NCBI GenBank assembly: GCA_947626505.1
Contig: CANQSN010000002.1
Location: 19,468-83,467, forward strand
DNA: 64,000 nt
Reading direction: 5' to 3'
Source: an uncultured Lachnospiraceae bacterium
Lineage (GTDB): Bacteria > Bacillota > Clostridia > Lachnospirales > Lachnospiraceae
This document shows, piece after piece, positions 1-9,120 of this stretch (positions are counted from its first letter, which is position 1; each line of letters opens with the position of its first letter). The notes beneath the pieces were generated by a model that did not search any database, had not been told where the DNA came from, and saw only the letters and a program-made list of their open reading frames with translations. The position numbers and the translations under genes were made by a program.

Positions 1-848
1 AGAACCTTTAGCGCCACCTCCAGTCCTGATTTCGCATCAGGAGCAAGATCCTTCTGAGTTAAATCTCCTGTAATAACAGCCTTAGAGCCAAAACCAATGC
101 GGGTTAAAAACATTTTCATCTGTGCCGGAGTAGTGTTCTGCGCTTCGTCCAAAACAACAAATGCATTATCCAGTGTACGTCCGCGCATGTAAGCTAGAGG
201 CGCAACCTCAATAAGTCCTTTTTCCATATTTTTTTGGAATGTCTCCGCTCCCATAATCTGATACAGCGCGTCATAGAGAGGCCTTAAGTATGGATCCACC
301 TTGCTTTGCAAATCACCCGGAAGAAAGCCCAGCTTCTCGCCAGCTTCAATGGCAGGTCTGGTTAAAATAATTCTGTTGACTTCGTTATTTTTAAAAGCTG
401 TAATTGCCAATGCCATAGCAAGATAAGTTTTACCGGTTCCAGCAGGTCCTACGCCAAATACAATCATTTTATTCTTCATTTCCTGAACATATTTTTTCTG
501 ACCAATGGTTTTAGGCTTAACAGCGCCGCCTAATACAGTATGGCATATTACCTCTTTATCAAGTTCTACAATCTCCTGCTCATTCTCTTCTTTGCTTAAA
601 GACAATGCATAATCAACCTGCTGCTCTGTAATGTCGTTTCCACGCTCCGATAAAATAAGCAGCTCTTTAATTACCTTTATGGCTCTTATTACGTCAGACT
701 CTTCACCGATAATCTTTAAAAGGTCGTCGCGAAATACCATAGATACAGAAAGCTCATTTTCCATTTTCTTCATGTATGAATCATAACGTCCAAATACATT
801 CTGAATATGAGAATCGGAAATTTTAATCAGTCTCTCTACTTTGTTCAT
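1..848 (-). CDS. phoH: PhoH family P-loop ATPase (3' end off the window)
   Basis: Incomplete: the gene reads leftward off base 1, leaving about 282 N-terminal codons. It encodes a cytoplasmic PhoH/YbeZ-group ATPase, a family tied to RNA metabolism together with the rRNA endonuclease YbeY. Visible motifs are a Walker A loop GPAGTGKT near residues 134-141 and a Walker B-like VVLDEAQN near 235, with the conserved ILTRPAIEAGEKLG stretch between them. The ATG lies inside the 3' end of yqfD (26-bp overlap), so translation is probably coupled. Order yqfC-yqfD-phoH matches Bacillus and Clostridia, where an HD-domain membrane protein gene and ybeY usually follow; those would lie outside the window. 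Confidence 0.93.
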   Translation of the reverse strand, partial: MNKVERLIKISDSHIQNVFGRYDSYMKKMENELSVSMVFRDDLLKIIGEESDVIRAIKVIKELLILSERGNDITEQQVDYALSLSKEENEQEIVELDKEVICHTVLGGAVKPKTIGQKKYVQEMKNKMIVFGVGPAGTGKTYLAMALAITAFKNNEVNRIILTRPAIEAGEKLGFLPGDLQSKVDPYLRPLYDALYQIMGAETFQKNMEKGLIEVAPLAYMRGRTLDNAFVVLDEAQNTTPAQMKMFLTRIGFGSKAVITGDLTQKDLAPDAKSGLEVALKV

Positions 849-2061
849 TTGCCTTATCCCTCTCTCTTTTCTTGGTGTCAATTAACGCTATCTTGCCAAT
901 GGGTTCAATTACCACAAGCTTACCGGAACTAGATAAATTTTCACCAGATATCTTTATTGTAACATTATTTTCAACTATTTCTACCCCCTTTTTACATAAA
1001 TTATCACAAAACTTTTCTAAATGAGCTTTTGCAAGGGATTTAGCCTCCTCGTTTGTATACCTTTTTTGTGTAATTTTGCAGGAAAAATACTGCCTTCGCT
1101 CGACAGAAACCGGAAAATAAAACGTTTTTCCCAATTTAAATTGATATTTTTTGTCTTTTAAAATATACTCCTGCTTTGAATTATCAATTGCAAACAATTC
1201 CCATGAACTGCCGAATAAATTTATTTTATAACTTGTATGATAGCGTTTAATAGGCGTTCTTTCATAGTAGTCCAAAGGAATACTGTCATTATAATCATAT
1301 ACCGTTTTGCATTTTATATCCCCATCAGCCGGCACATAGGCCTCCTCATATACTTCCTTGCTGTCATTTTGATATGAAATTACTCCTGATATCAGTACAT
1401 CTCCCTTCTTTACAGTATTGCCCTGTTCAACTAAAGCAGTACCGGAACGAGTTATAATAGAAGTAATAATACCCTCCTTGTTAGCAATTAAGTCACAAGG
1501 AGCTGTTTCCTTATGCGTCTTTGCAAGAGGAACAGTTTCCTTTATATGGACAATAAGTCTGGTTCCTTTTATTTCACAGCTTACCCATGCAAATTTGTCA
1601 AAATGAGTTCTAAGTCTTTCCTCCAGCACCAAAGGCTTAATCGTTGAAAGTCTCTGACCGCCATGAGCATATTCGCTTGTAATAAATTTCATGATTTCTT
1701 CTTTTTTATAGCTTTCATTTCCTTCAATTGTTATATCCCATAGAAAAAGAGAAATAATATAAAGCATAATCAGGGAAATGAGAAATGCAAAGAGAAAGAC
1801 AGATCGCTTTTTGTATTTTTTAAATAAATATGGAAGACCGCATCTTTTTACGATTTCAATTTTAGTACTTGTCTTTTTGCTTATATCCTTTATCTTACCC
1901 AGAGAACTACGGCTTACGCATACTAAAACAGAGTCCTCCACCCTTTTTATGTTCCAAAACAACAGCTTCTGGCTGATACACTGGTTTAAAAAGCGAGTAA
2001 CCATAGGCCCTGCAAGTGACAGGACTACGTAACCGCGAATAAACTTTAAGAATGAAATCAT
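823..2061 (-). CDS. yqfD: sporulation protein YqfD
   Basis: A 412-residue protein matching the YqfD sporulation family (stage IV group in Bacillus). One transmembrane segment lies near residues 87-107. Before it is a short basic cytoplasmic part; after it is a large extracytoplasmic region beginning with the typical WDITIEGN and later the IVHIKE stretch. A basic and acidic tail closes the protein. The start has an AGAGGT ribosome site. It sits 9 bp after yqfC and overlaps phoH. Family members are expressed in the mother cell and are needed for normal spore formation, so the gene suggests a spore-forming host or descent from one. Confidence 0.9.
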   Translation of the reverse strand: MISFLKFIRGYVVLSLAGPMVTRFLNQCISQKLLFWNIKRVEDSVLVCVSRSSLGKIKDISKKTSTKIEIVKRCGLPYLFKKYKKRSVFLFAFLISLIMLYIISLFLWDITIEGNESYKKEEIMKFITSEYAHGGQRLSTIKPLVLEERLRTHFDKFAWVSCEIKGTRLIVHIKETVPLAKTHKETAPCDLIANKEGIITSIITRSGTALVEQGNTVKKGDVLISGVISYQNDSKEVYEEAYVPADGDIKCKTVYDYNDSIPLDYYERTPIKRYHTSYKINLFGSSWELFAIDNSKQEYILKDKKYQFKLGKTFYFPVSVERRQYFSCKITQKRYTNEEAKSLAKAHLEKFCDNLCKKGVEIVENNVTIKISGENLSSSGKLVVIEPIGKIALIDTKKRERDKANEQSRETD

Positions 2062-2070
2062 AGCTACCTC

Positions 2071-2349
2071 TTATTCAAAGGATATTTGTTTTATGGCTCC
2101 CTTCACCTTCATTTCTCTTTCTGTATAATAATCAATAACCAGATTTTTTCCATTAATGGAAATAACTGATTTTTTGGTTTTAACAACAATCAGCTCCTCC
2201 TCACACTTTAGTATTCCTTTATAATTTTCTAAAATCAGTTCCTGATTACCTAGTATATGCATATTAAAAAGCCCCAGCACAACATCCTTGGGCAGTGAAA
2301 ATGTATCCGAAACCCGCTGTTCAACCTTAGCAGGAGTCAATTTTTTCAT
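2071..2349 (-). CDS. yqfC: sporulation protein YqfC
   Basis: A small (92 aa) protein of the YabP/YqfC sporulation family, recognised by size, by the LPKDVVLG and LENYKG motifs, and by its position directly before yqfD. An ATG four codons upstream (2361) is possible, but the one at 2349 is preceded by GGGGAAAAAT, a better-spaced ribosome site, and gives the usual family length. In Bacillus subtilis the homologue is a sigma-E dependent sporulation gene. No membrane segment is visible. Confidence 0.82.
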   Translation of the reverse strand: MKKLTPAKVEQRVSDTFSLPKDVVLGLFNMHILGNQELILENYKGILKCEEELIVVKTKKSVISINGKNLVIDYYTEREMKVKGAIKQISFE

Positions 2350-2453
2350 ATTTTTCCCCATTTTTCTTTTCTACAATATATGAAGAATATGCCTGTATTA
2401 ATACCATAAACTTCTATATTTAGGAATAAGAGTTATAAGATAATTTAAAACAC

Positions 2454-2483
2454 AGAAAAAAAGAAGGTGTAAAACACCTTCTT
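2454..2483 (-). terminator. intrinsic terminator of rpsU
   Basis: On the minus strand AAGAAGGTGT, a 3-base loop and its perfect 10-bp complement are followed by a run of T. It lies 14 bp after the rpsU stop. Confidence 0.9.
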
Positions 2484-2496
2484 ATTCACTGAAATA

Positions 2497-2673
2497 CTAT
2501 TTATACTTGCGTTTTCTAGCTGCTTCAGACTTTTTCTTACGTTTTACGCTTGGCTTTTCGTAATGCTCTCTTTTGCGAATCTCTTGCTGGATTCCAGCTT
2601 TCGCACAATTTCTCTTAAATCTGCGAAGAGCACTCTCTAACGTTTCATTTTCTTTAACTACAACGTTTGACAT
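2497..2673 (-). CDS. rpsU: 30S ribosomal protein S21
   Basis: A 58-residue basic protein, the size and sequence of bacterial S21 (begins [12 protein letters not shown], contains ALRRFKRN, ends in a lysine/arginine-rich tail). S21 joins the small subunit late and assists initiation. The frame is open 15 codons further upstream, but the ATG at 2673 has a strong GGAGGGAGG ribosome site and gives the family N-terminus. It is a single-gene unit with its own promoter and terminator. In Firmicutes rpsU commonly lies near yqfC/yqfD, as here. Confidence 0.97.
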   Translation of the reverse strand: MSNVVVKENETLESALRRFKRNCAKAGIQQEIRKREHYEKPSVKRKKKSEAARKRKYK

Positions 2674-2761
2674 CTTCTCACCTAACCTCCCTCCAGTTGC
2701 AAGCTGCAAAAGTGCCAATCCAATACAACTGTTTGGGTATTATTTCTTAGCACTAAACTAA

Positions 2762-2789
2762 ATTATATCATAAAATTTTCTTACGTCAA
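2762..2789 (-). promoter_or_regulatory. sigma-A type promoter of rpsU
   Basis: On the minus strand TTGACG (2789-2784), a 16-bp spacer and TATAAT (2767-2762). It gives a leader of about 80 nt containing CAGTTG/CAACTG, which could form a hairpin just before the ribosome site. Confidence 0.8.
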
Positions 2790-2814
2790 CACCAAAACGA
2801 AAATTATTTCACAT

Positions 2815-4428
2815 TTATTTCATTTTCAGGAAGAACCAGCCATCCTTGTATTCATATTGAAAGTCTGTATTACCAAGCAATCTGTTTATAATTGTGCTAT
2901 AAGCCCCTTTTATATATGAAAAATCTCCTTTTGTAAGATTTGACGTATAGCGTTCGTCCTCATAAGGTTCGTTTTCCTTTTCTCCCACTGCTGACGTTCT
3001 GATGTAAAATGGCATCAGTTTCTTTGTAATACCATCGGGAACAATTTCCTCTGTAGTAATTTCTTCAGTAGATGTTTCTGTTGTAGCAGGAGTCTCTGTA
3101 TAAACCTCCTCCGTAGAAGCGGCGTCACTGGACGCCTCCTCAGTAGCGGCTGCCGGCGGCGCTTCAGTGGTAGAATCATGCCCTCCTCTGTCTCGTTTTG
3201 GTTGAGGATAAGTGGAGCTTACAAGTGATTTAGTAACGCCTCCCGCTTCCATGTACTCATAAACCTCAGGAATGGAAAATACTTTGACATGATTACCGGC
3301 ATCCTCTTCATCATGCATAGTAGGATAAGATACGCAATAGGTTGGGAGAAAAGAAACACCGTCTAAATACACTCCCGTATTATCCTCATCATAAGAAAAT
3401 CTGGCAACAACTCCTGTGTTTCTGGTTATATTACCAACTTTCCCTGTTTGCCCTGTAATAAAATTGCCTAAAGAATACATGACAAACTGATATTTTTCTT
3501 TTCCACCCTTCTTATTATAGCGAATTTCTATAGGCTCAACAATGTCAGGATTAGCTCCAACTATAATATCTGCGCCGGCTGCTATAAGCCTGTCGACTGC
3601 CTCTTTCTGCTTATTATCAATTCTGCCGGCAGCATTTTTCTTAAAATAAATATACACGCAGGAAATATCAACTCCCAGATGTGAATTTTTATCAATCAGT
3701 TCACAAAGTTCATTTACCTGCTTTTCATCCTTCAAATCAATTTGATGAACTGCATAGTCATGATTACCGCTGGGTTTCCACTTCAAATCTTCAGTATATG
3801 AATATATTCCAAAGGTAATTTCTCCAATATCAAAGGCTTCATAATCATAAATGTCATCCTTATTCTGAAATATTCCCACAGGAGTTATATTTGCCCTGCT
3901 GAGAGTTTTCTTTGTGGCAGCTATTCCGCTGAAATTACCATCATAGGCATGTTTATTCGCCATTGCAAGCATGTCTACACCTGAGCTCCCAAGCATATCT
4001 GCAAAAACATCAGGAGCATTGTAGCTGCTTTTCCCCGAATAACCAAACGCCTCGTCTGCCCCCGGACTTTTACCCTCTCCTGCAAATACTCCGTCAACGC
4101 TGCCTACGAAGCATCCCTGTGAGGAAATGTAATCATTCATGTATGATAAAATATCATCGCCATTAAAATTTTTCCATGTGCCATCATAGCTGTTTAATAA
4201 AATGCTGTTATCAAATTGTATGTTACCGGATAAACACAACGAGCCATTAGTACCTGTTTTTAAATATGTGTAAATATTTTCATTTACCTGAGAAAATGCA
4301 GATACATTCGGAATAATAATAACGTTATGCTCCTGCTTCTGTTCATAGACTTTCACAAAACCTAAACCTGCGCCGACAAATGCGGCGCAGAAAAATAGAA
4401 AAATTATAAAAAATGTTTTAAACTTCAT
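2815..4428 (-). CDS. CapA-family (PGA_cap) metallophosphoesterase-like protein, membrane anchored
   Basis: A 537-residue protein with an N-terminal membrane anchor or uncleaved signal (about residues 4-25) and an extracytoplasmic CapA/PgsA-type fold. Family-like blocks are the region around MLAMANKHAYDGNF, GADIIVGANPDIVEP and the FVMYSLGNFITG motif. Relatives take part in poly-gamma-glutamate synthesis, but no capB/capC genes are here, so the substrate is unknown. Before the C-terminus is a Thr/Glu/Ala-rich low-complexity linker (roughly residues 420-465) that looks like a wall or surface spacer. The start codon overlaps the alaS stop by one base (TAATG), so it is co-translated with alaS. Confidence 0.8.
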   Translation of the reverse strand: MKFKTFFIIFLFFCAAFVGAGLGFVKVYEQKQEHNVIIIPNVSAFSQVNENIYTYLKTGTNGSLCLSGNIQFDNSILLNSYDGTWKNFNGDDILSYMNDYISSQGCFVGSVDGVFAGEGKSPGADEAFGYSGKSSYNAPDVFADMLGSSGVDMLAMANKHAYDGNFSGIAATKKTLSRANITPVGIFQNKDDIYDYEAFDIGEITFGIYSYTEDLKWKPSGNHDYAVHQIDLKDEKQVNELCELIDKNSHLGVDISCVYIYFKKNAAGRIDNKQKEAVDRLIAAGADIIVGANPDIVEPIEIRYNKKGGKEKYQFVMYSLGNFITGQTGKVGNITRNTGVVARFSYDEDNTGVYLDGVSFLPTYCVSYPTMHDEEDAGNHVKVFSIPEVYEYMEAGGVTKSLVSSTYPQPKRDRGGHDSTTEAPPAAATEEASSDAASTEEVYTETPATTETSTEEITTEEIVPDGITKKLMPFYIRTSAVGEKENEPYEDERYTSNLTKGDFSYIKGAYSTIINRLLGNTDFQYEYKDGWFFLKMK

Positions 4429-7067
4429 TATGATAATTGTCCCTCTAATACTGTAATTGCTTCTTTTAAAGCATCATCTATGCCTTGTGGATTTTTGCCT
4501 CCGGCCTGTGCCATATTAGGACGTCCGCCGCCGCCGCCGCCAACCTTTGACGCCACAGCTTTAATAAGATTTCCTGCATGAACTCCCTGCTTCATTGCAG
4601 AATCAGTTGCCATTGCAACCAGATTTACCTTGTCTGCCCCCTGGCTGCTGGCAAGAAGAATAACTCCTTCACCTAACTTCTCTTTTAAACGATCTCCAAG
4701 ATTCCTAAGAGCGTTCATATCCACATCCTTTACTGATACAGGCAGGAATTTAACCCCTTTAACATCTGTAACACTTTCCATAACATCTCCTACAGCCTCT
4801 CCTGCAAGCTTATTCTTTAACGACTCATTTTCTGACTTTAATTCTTTAAGCTCCCTCTCTAAAGAAATAATTTTATCCTTAAGCTTAAGAGGTTCTGACT
4901 TGGCCGCCTTAGCCGCCTCCTTTAGAACGTCCTCCATCTCACTGTAATATGACATAACGCCTTCTCCGGTCAACGCTTCAATACGCCGCACTCCGGATGA
5001 AATTCCCGTCTCTGATAAAATCTTAAACCGGCTGATAGCCGCTGTATTACTTACATGAGTTCCACCGCAAAGCTCGATGGAATAACCTCCCATATCAACC
5101 ACTCTGACTATATCGCCATATTTTTCATCAAATAGAGCCATAGCGCCGCTTTTCTTTGCATCGTCAATGGACATTTCTTTCGTATCAACTATATAATCCT
5201 TTGCAATGGCGTCATTTACCAATTTCTCCACCTTGACAAGTTCCTCCTCTGTCAGATGGGAAAAATGCGAAAAATCAAAACGCAAACGATCCGGTGCAAC
5301 AAACGAGCCTTTTTGCTGTACGTGGTCTCCAAGCACTGTTTTTAGCGCTTTCTGTAACAGGTGTGTCGCACTGTGGTTTTTACATGTATTATTACGTTTC
5401 GATTCGTCAACTGTCAAGGTGACTTTATCACCAACCTTAAACATACCCTCCGCTACGATTCCGATATGGCCAATCTTGTCTCCCTTTAGTTTGATAGTAT
5501 CAGAAACAACAAAACGCCCTCCGTCAGTAGTAATCAAACCGGTATCACCCTGCTGTCCGCCCATTGTCGCATAAAATGGAGTTTCGTTTACAATAATAGC
5601 AGCCTTATCTCCCTCTGCAATCGCCTCTACAATTGCATCTGTTGTAAGCGCTACAATCTCTGAATTATGATTAAGTCTGTCATATCCCACAAATTTGCTT
5701 GTAATAGAAGTGTCAAGCTCATCATAAACAGTTGCATCGGCTCCCATGTAATTTGTAGTTTTTCTTGCCTTTCTTGCAGTATCCTTCTGTACCTGCATAC
5801 ATTTGTCAAAACCGGCCTCATCAATAGTATAACCCTTTTCCTCTAAAATCTCAGTAGTTAAGTCAATCGGGAATCCATAAGTATCATATAATTTAAATGC
5901 TTTATCTCCAGCAAGCTCTTTATTCCCCGATAACTTTAATTCCTCTGCATATTCATTTAAAATTGACAATCCCTGATCAATGGTTTTGTTAAACTGCTCC
6001 TCCTCCTGATTCAACACCTTAAATATAAATGCCTTCTTTTCGTCAAGCTCAGGGTAGCCATCCTTAGAACCTTCAATAACCGTCTCTGAAAGCTTTGCTA
6101 AAAAATTGCCGGAAACACCTAACTTTTTACCATGTCTTGCGGCACGTCTAATCAAGCGTCTCAATACATATCCGCGTCCCTCGTTCGTAGGCATAATACC
6201 ATCAGAAATCATAAATGTTGCCGAACGTATATGATCAGTAATTAAACGTATGGATACGTCGTCATTATAGTTTTCCTGATAAGTTTTTCCCGAAAATTCG
6301 CACACTTTATTGCGAAGCGCCTGTATAGTATCTACATCAAAAATGGAATCTACATCCTGTACAACCACCGCCAGACGCTCTAAGCCCATACCTGTATCAA
6401 TATTCTTAGCAGCCAGTTCTTCATAATTACCTTTACCATCGTTATTAAACTGGGTAAATACATTATTCCACACCTCTATATAGCGGTCACAATCGCATCC
6501 TACTTTACAGTCCGGCTTGCCGCATCCATACTTTTCACCTCTGTCATAGTAAATCTCAGAACATGGTCCGCATGGTCCCGCGCCATGCTCCCAAAAATTA
6601 TCCTCCTTACCAAAACGACTTATACGTTCTGCATCAATTCCGATGTCCTTATTCCAAATGTCAAATGCTTCGTCATCCTCCTCATAGACAGAAGGATATA
6701 ATCGCTCCTTATCAAGACCTACAACCTCTGTTAAAAACTCCCAACTCCATGCAATTGCTTCCTTCTTAAAATAATCTCCAAATGAAAAATTGCCAAGCAT
6801 TTCAAAAAATGTACCATGTCTTGCAGTCTTACCGACATTTTCAATATCACCGGTACGTATGCACTTCTGACATGTAGTGACTCTCTTCTTTGGAGGAATC
6901 TCCTGTCCTGTAAAATATGGCTTCAGAGGCGCCATACCTGCATTAATTAACAACAAACTGTTATCATTATGTGGAACTAATGAAAAACTATTCATACGCA
7001 AATGATCTTTGCTCTCAAAAAATGATAAATACATTTCTCTTAATTCGTTGACTCCATATTTTTTCAT
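4428..7067 (-). CDS. alaS: alanyl-tRNA synthetase
   Basis: Full length (879 aa) class II synthetase that charges tRNA-Ala. Visible are the N-terminal catalytic domain (FFEMLGNFSFGDYFK, GMGLERL), the editing-domain zinc ligands in HSATHLL and the ELCGGTH motif, and the C-terminal coiled-coil/Ala domain ending in a glycine-rich VGGGGGGRPNMAQAGG stretch. An AGGAGG site precedes the ATG. The gene lies 19 bp after hisIE, and no T-box leader is visible in that gap, so it is probably expressed as the distal part of the histidine operon or from an internal promoter not recognised here. Confidence 0.98.
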   Translation of the reverse strand: MKKYGVNELREMYLSFFESKDHLRMNSFSLVPHNDNSLLLINAGMAPLKPYFTGQEIPPKKRVTTCQKCIRTGDIENVGKTARHGTFFEMLGNFSFGDYFKKEAIAWSWEFLTEVVGLDKERLYPSVYEEDDEAFDIWNKDIGIDAERISRFGKEDNFWEHGAGPCGPCSEIYYDRGEKYGCGKPDCKVGCDCDRYIEVWNNVFTQFNNDGKGNYEELAAKNIDTGMGLERLAVVVQDVDSIFDVDTIQALRNKVCEFSGKTYQENYNDDVSIRLITDHIRSATFMISDGIMPTNEGRGYVLRRLIRRAARHGKKLGVSGNFLAKLSETVIEGSKDGYPELDEKKAFIFKVLNQEEEQFNKTIDQGLSILNEYAEELKLSGNKELAGDKAFKLYDTYGFPIDLTTEILEEKGYTIDEAGFDKCMQVQKDTARKARKTTNYMGADATVYDELDTSITSKFVGYDRLNHNSEIVALTTDAIVEAIAEGDKAAIIVNETPFYATMGGQQGDTGLITTDGGRFVVSDTIKLKGDKIGHIGIVAEGMFKVGDKVTLTVDESKRNNTCKNHSATHLLQKALKTVLGDHVQQKGSFVAPDRLRFDFSHFSHLTEEELVKVEKLVNDAIAKDYIVDTKEMSIDDAKKSGAMALFDEKYGDIVRVVDMGGYSIELCGGTHVSNTAAISRFKILSETGISSGVRRIEALTGEGVMSYYSEMEDVLKEAAKAAKSEPLKLKDKIISLERELKELKSENESLKNKLAGEAVGDVMESVTDVKGVKFLPVSVKDVDMNALRNLGDRLKEKLGEGVILLASSQGADKVNLVAMATDSAMKQGVHAGNLIKAVASKVGGGGGGRPNMAQAGGKNPQGIDDALKEAITVLEGQLS

Positions 7068-7086
7068 GTTTACATATCCTCCTAGT

Positions 7087-8343
7087 TTAACGACGTTCAG
7101 CCAGCTCGTCTGTAATATCCTTCCATGTTATTCCGCGTTCAGCCATAAGCACCATTAAATGATACAAATAATCCGAAATCTCATACTTTATCTCTTCCGC
7201 ATCCGGATTCTTGGCGGCAATTACAATCTCTGTACATTCCTCTCCTACCTTTTTAAGTATCTTGTCAATTCCCTTGTCAAAAAGATAGTTAGTATAAGAG
7301 CCTTCCCTTGGATGCTCCTTACGGTCTAAAATTACATTATATACATCCTCAAATACTGTAAGAGGATTGGTATCATCATATTCCTTCTTCAAAAGGTCAG
7401 TAAAAAAGCATGTAGGGCTGCCGGTATGACATGCTGCTCCCACTTGGGCAACCTTTGCAAGAATAGTATCTTTATCACAGTCAATAGTAAGAGACTTCAC
7501 ATACTGGTAATGTCCGCTTGTTTCTCCTTTTGTCCAAAGCTCTTTGCGGCTCCTGCTCCAATAAGTCATTTTTCCTGTTTTAATAGTCTTATTAAAGGAT
7601 TCCTTATTCATATATGCCATCATCAAAACTTCATTAGTCTTATAATGCTGCACAATTGTAGGAATTAAACCTTCATTATCTGTTTTAAATGTGTCAAATG
7701 AAAGCGAGCTTTCAAAGGTATTGACCTCAATATGATTAGAAGCGCATTCCTGTTTTAATGCCATAATATCCACTTCATCATCTGTGTAAAGAGAAACAGA
7801 GGATGCTCCTGTTTCTTCTAAAAGCTTAATTACATCATCATTGTTATCATAAGCAATGGAGGCAATAACCGGAATTTTAACCGCCTTAATAACTTTTTTT
7901 GCAGTTTTTATATAATTATCTTTATCATTTCCAATAAGAAGAAGTTGTCCGGCTCCAAGCGCCTGTACCTTTTTTGCCCAATTCTCCGCCCCTTTTTGCT
8001 CTAAATCAATTGTGACAATCAGACGGTCAGAACCAAAACGTTCCGCTACCTCCTTCAAAATATCAGGATTATTTATGGCAGCAGATTTAATGCATACCTT
8101 AGCAGCTCCAGCATAAAGTACCTTTTTAACATCTTCAAGGTTTTTGATTCCTCCGCAATACAACAGCGGAACATCAATAGACCTTGTAATACTTTTTATT
8201 AAATGGATATCCGGTTCCCTGCCCTCCTTTGAGGCAGCGCTGTCAAAATAAGCAATTTCGTCGGCTCCGCAATTATTGTAATACTCTGCCATTTGAAATG
8301 GCTTACTTAAACTTAATTTGGGGATAATCCTTGTATATTCCAT
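7087..8343 (-). CDS. hisI: HisIE (phosphoribosyl-AMP cyclohydrolase / phosphoribosyl-ATP pyrophosphatase) with N-terminal degenerate HisF-like domain
   Basis: A 418-residue three-part protein. Residues ~1-210 resemble the HisF TIM barrel ([31 protein letters not shown]). Residues ~221-320 are HisI, with metal-binding D288/D290/D292 and zinc cysteines C289, C305 and C312. Residues ~328-418 are HisE ([15 protein letters not shown]). The two C-terminal domains carry out steps 2 and 3 of histidine synthesis. The HisF-like part looks inactive: the catalytic Asp of the HisF CLDV motif is Ser11, and the glycine-rich phosphate-binding loops are changed, although the Asp in VTID is kept. AGGAG precedes the ATG. 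The function of the barrel, perhaps structural or an HisH/HisF interface, is unknown. Confidence 0.93.
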   Translation of the reverse strand: MEYTRIIPKLSLSKPFQMAEYYNNCGADEIAYFDSAASKEGREPDIHLIKSITRSIDVPLLYCGGIKNLEDVKKVLYAGAAKVCIKSAAINNPDILKEVAERFGSDRLIVTIDLEQKGAENWAKKVQALGAGQLLLIGNDKDNYIKTAKKVIKAVKIPVIASIAYDNNDDVIKLLEETGASSVSLYTDDEVDIMALKQECASNHIEVNTFESSLSFDTFKTDNEGLIPTIVQHYKTNEVLMMAYMNKESFNKTIKTGKMTYWSRSRKELWTKGETSGHYQYVKSLTIDCDKDTILAKVAQVGAACHTGSPTCFFTDLLKKEYDDTNPLTVFEDVYNVILDRKEHPREGSYTNYLFDKGIDKILKKVGEECTEIVIAAKNPDAEEIKYEISDYLYHLMVLMAERGITWKDITDELAERR

Positions 8344-8393
8344 ATCTTTCTCTCCTTACTTGTATTTTATATTGCCTAATCTGATAAAAACTG

Positions 8394-8990
8394 TTACCCT
8401 TCCAGCGTCCCTTTTGTGGAAAGCACAGAATCAATTCTGCTGTCTATTGTTGTTGCTTCATCCAGCGCCTTTGCAAATGCCTTAAATGCAGCTTCAATAA
8501 TATGATGGTTATTTTCTCCATCCATATGCTTTAAATGAATATTCATTCCCGCACTATAAGATATCGCATAAAAAAATTCCTTTACCATTTCGGTATCAAA
8601 ATACCCCACCCTATCTGTGGTAAATCTGAAATCCTCGGATAAATATGGTCTTCCCGATATATCAATGGCACATAAAACCAGCGTATCATCCATAGGCAGC
8701 AAAAATGAGCCGAATCTCTTTATCCCCTTTTTGTCGCCGCAGCATTTGCGGATTGCCTGCCCTAATACAATTCCGGTATCCTCAATGGTATGGTGGCAGT
8801 CCACTACCAAATCGCCCTTAACCGTTACCTTTAAATCAAACAGTCCATGTTTTGCAAAGCTTGCCAGCATATGGTCAAAAAATCCTATGCCCGTATTGAC
8901 TGTTGATTTCCCGCTCCCATCAAGGTTCAAATCCAAACGGATATCCGTCTCCGTAGTCTTACGAACAAGACTAATCTTTCTCTCTGCCAT
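8394..8990 (-). CDS. hisB: imidazoleglycerol-phosphate dehydratase
   Basis: A 198-residue monofunctional HisB, step 6 of histidine synthesis. The metal-binding histidines appear in the motifs GFFDHML, DCHHTIEDTG and the C-terminal GENNHHIIEAAFKA. No N-terminal histidinol phosphatase domain is fused, as is usual in Firmicutes. The frame stays open upstream to 9242, but the ATG at 8990 gives the family start MAERK; its ribosome site is weak (GAGTGG). A 130-bp gap with a hairpin separates it from hisD, so its expression may be set apart from the first three genes. hisIE follows after 50 bp. Confidence 0.96.
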   Translation of the reverse strand: MAERKISLVRKTTETDIRLDLNLDGSGKSTVNTGIGFFDHMLASFAKHGLFDLKVTVKGDLVVDCHHTIEDTGIVLGQAIRKCCGDKKGIKRFGSFLLPMDDTLVLCAIDISGRPYLSEDFRFTTDRVGYFDTEMVKEFFYAISYSAGMNIHLKHMDGENNHHIIEAAFKAFAKALDEATTIDSRIDSVLSTKGTLEG

Positions 8991-9024
8991 ATATGCACCA
9001 CTCTTTTCTATAATAGATTGATAT

Positions 9025-9090
9025 GTTAAAACACACCTCGTTACAGTATACAAAAAAATATGGCTTTTGTCTACCAATAGCCATATTTTT
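9025..9090 (-). promoter_or_regulatory. hisD-hisB intergenic hairpin (terminator/attenuator-like) with possible internal promoter
   Basis: On the minus strand AAAAATATGGCT (9090-9079) and its perfect 12-bp complement (9065-9054) flank a 13-base loop, and the distal arm ends in a run of seven T: a terminator-like structure inside the operon. Just after it TTGTAT (9053-9048), 17 bp and TTTAAC (9030-9025, preceded by TGT) could be a weak promoter for hisB. The hairpin is clear; its effect on transcription is inferred. Confidence 0.5.
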
Positions 9091-9120
9091 CCAGATATAG
9101 TTATTATGAAGCCTTTAATT

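Noticed and set aside
7068..7086. T-box leader before alaS
   Set aside because: The gap is 19 bp, too short for a leader RNA.
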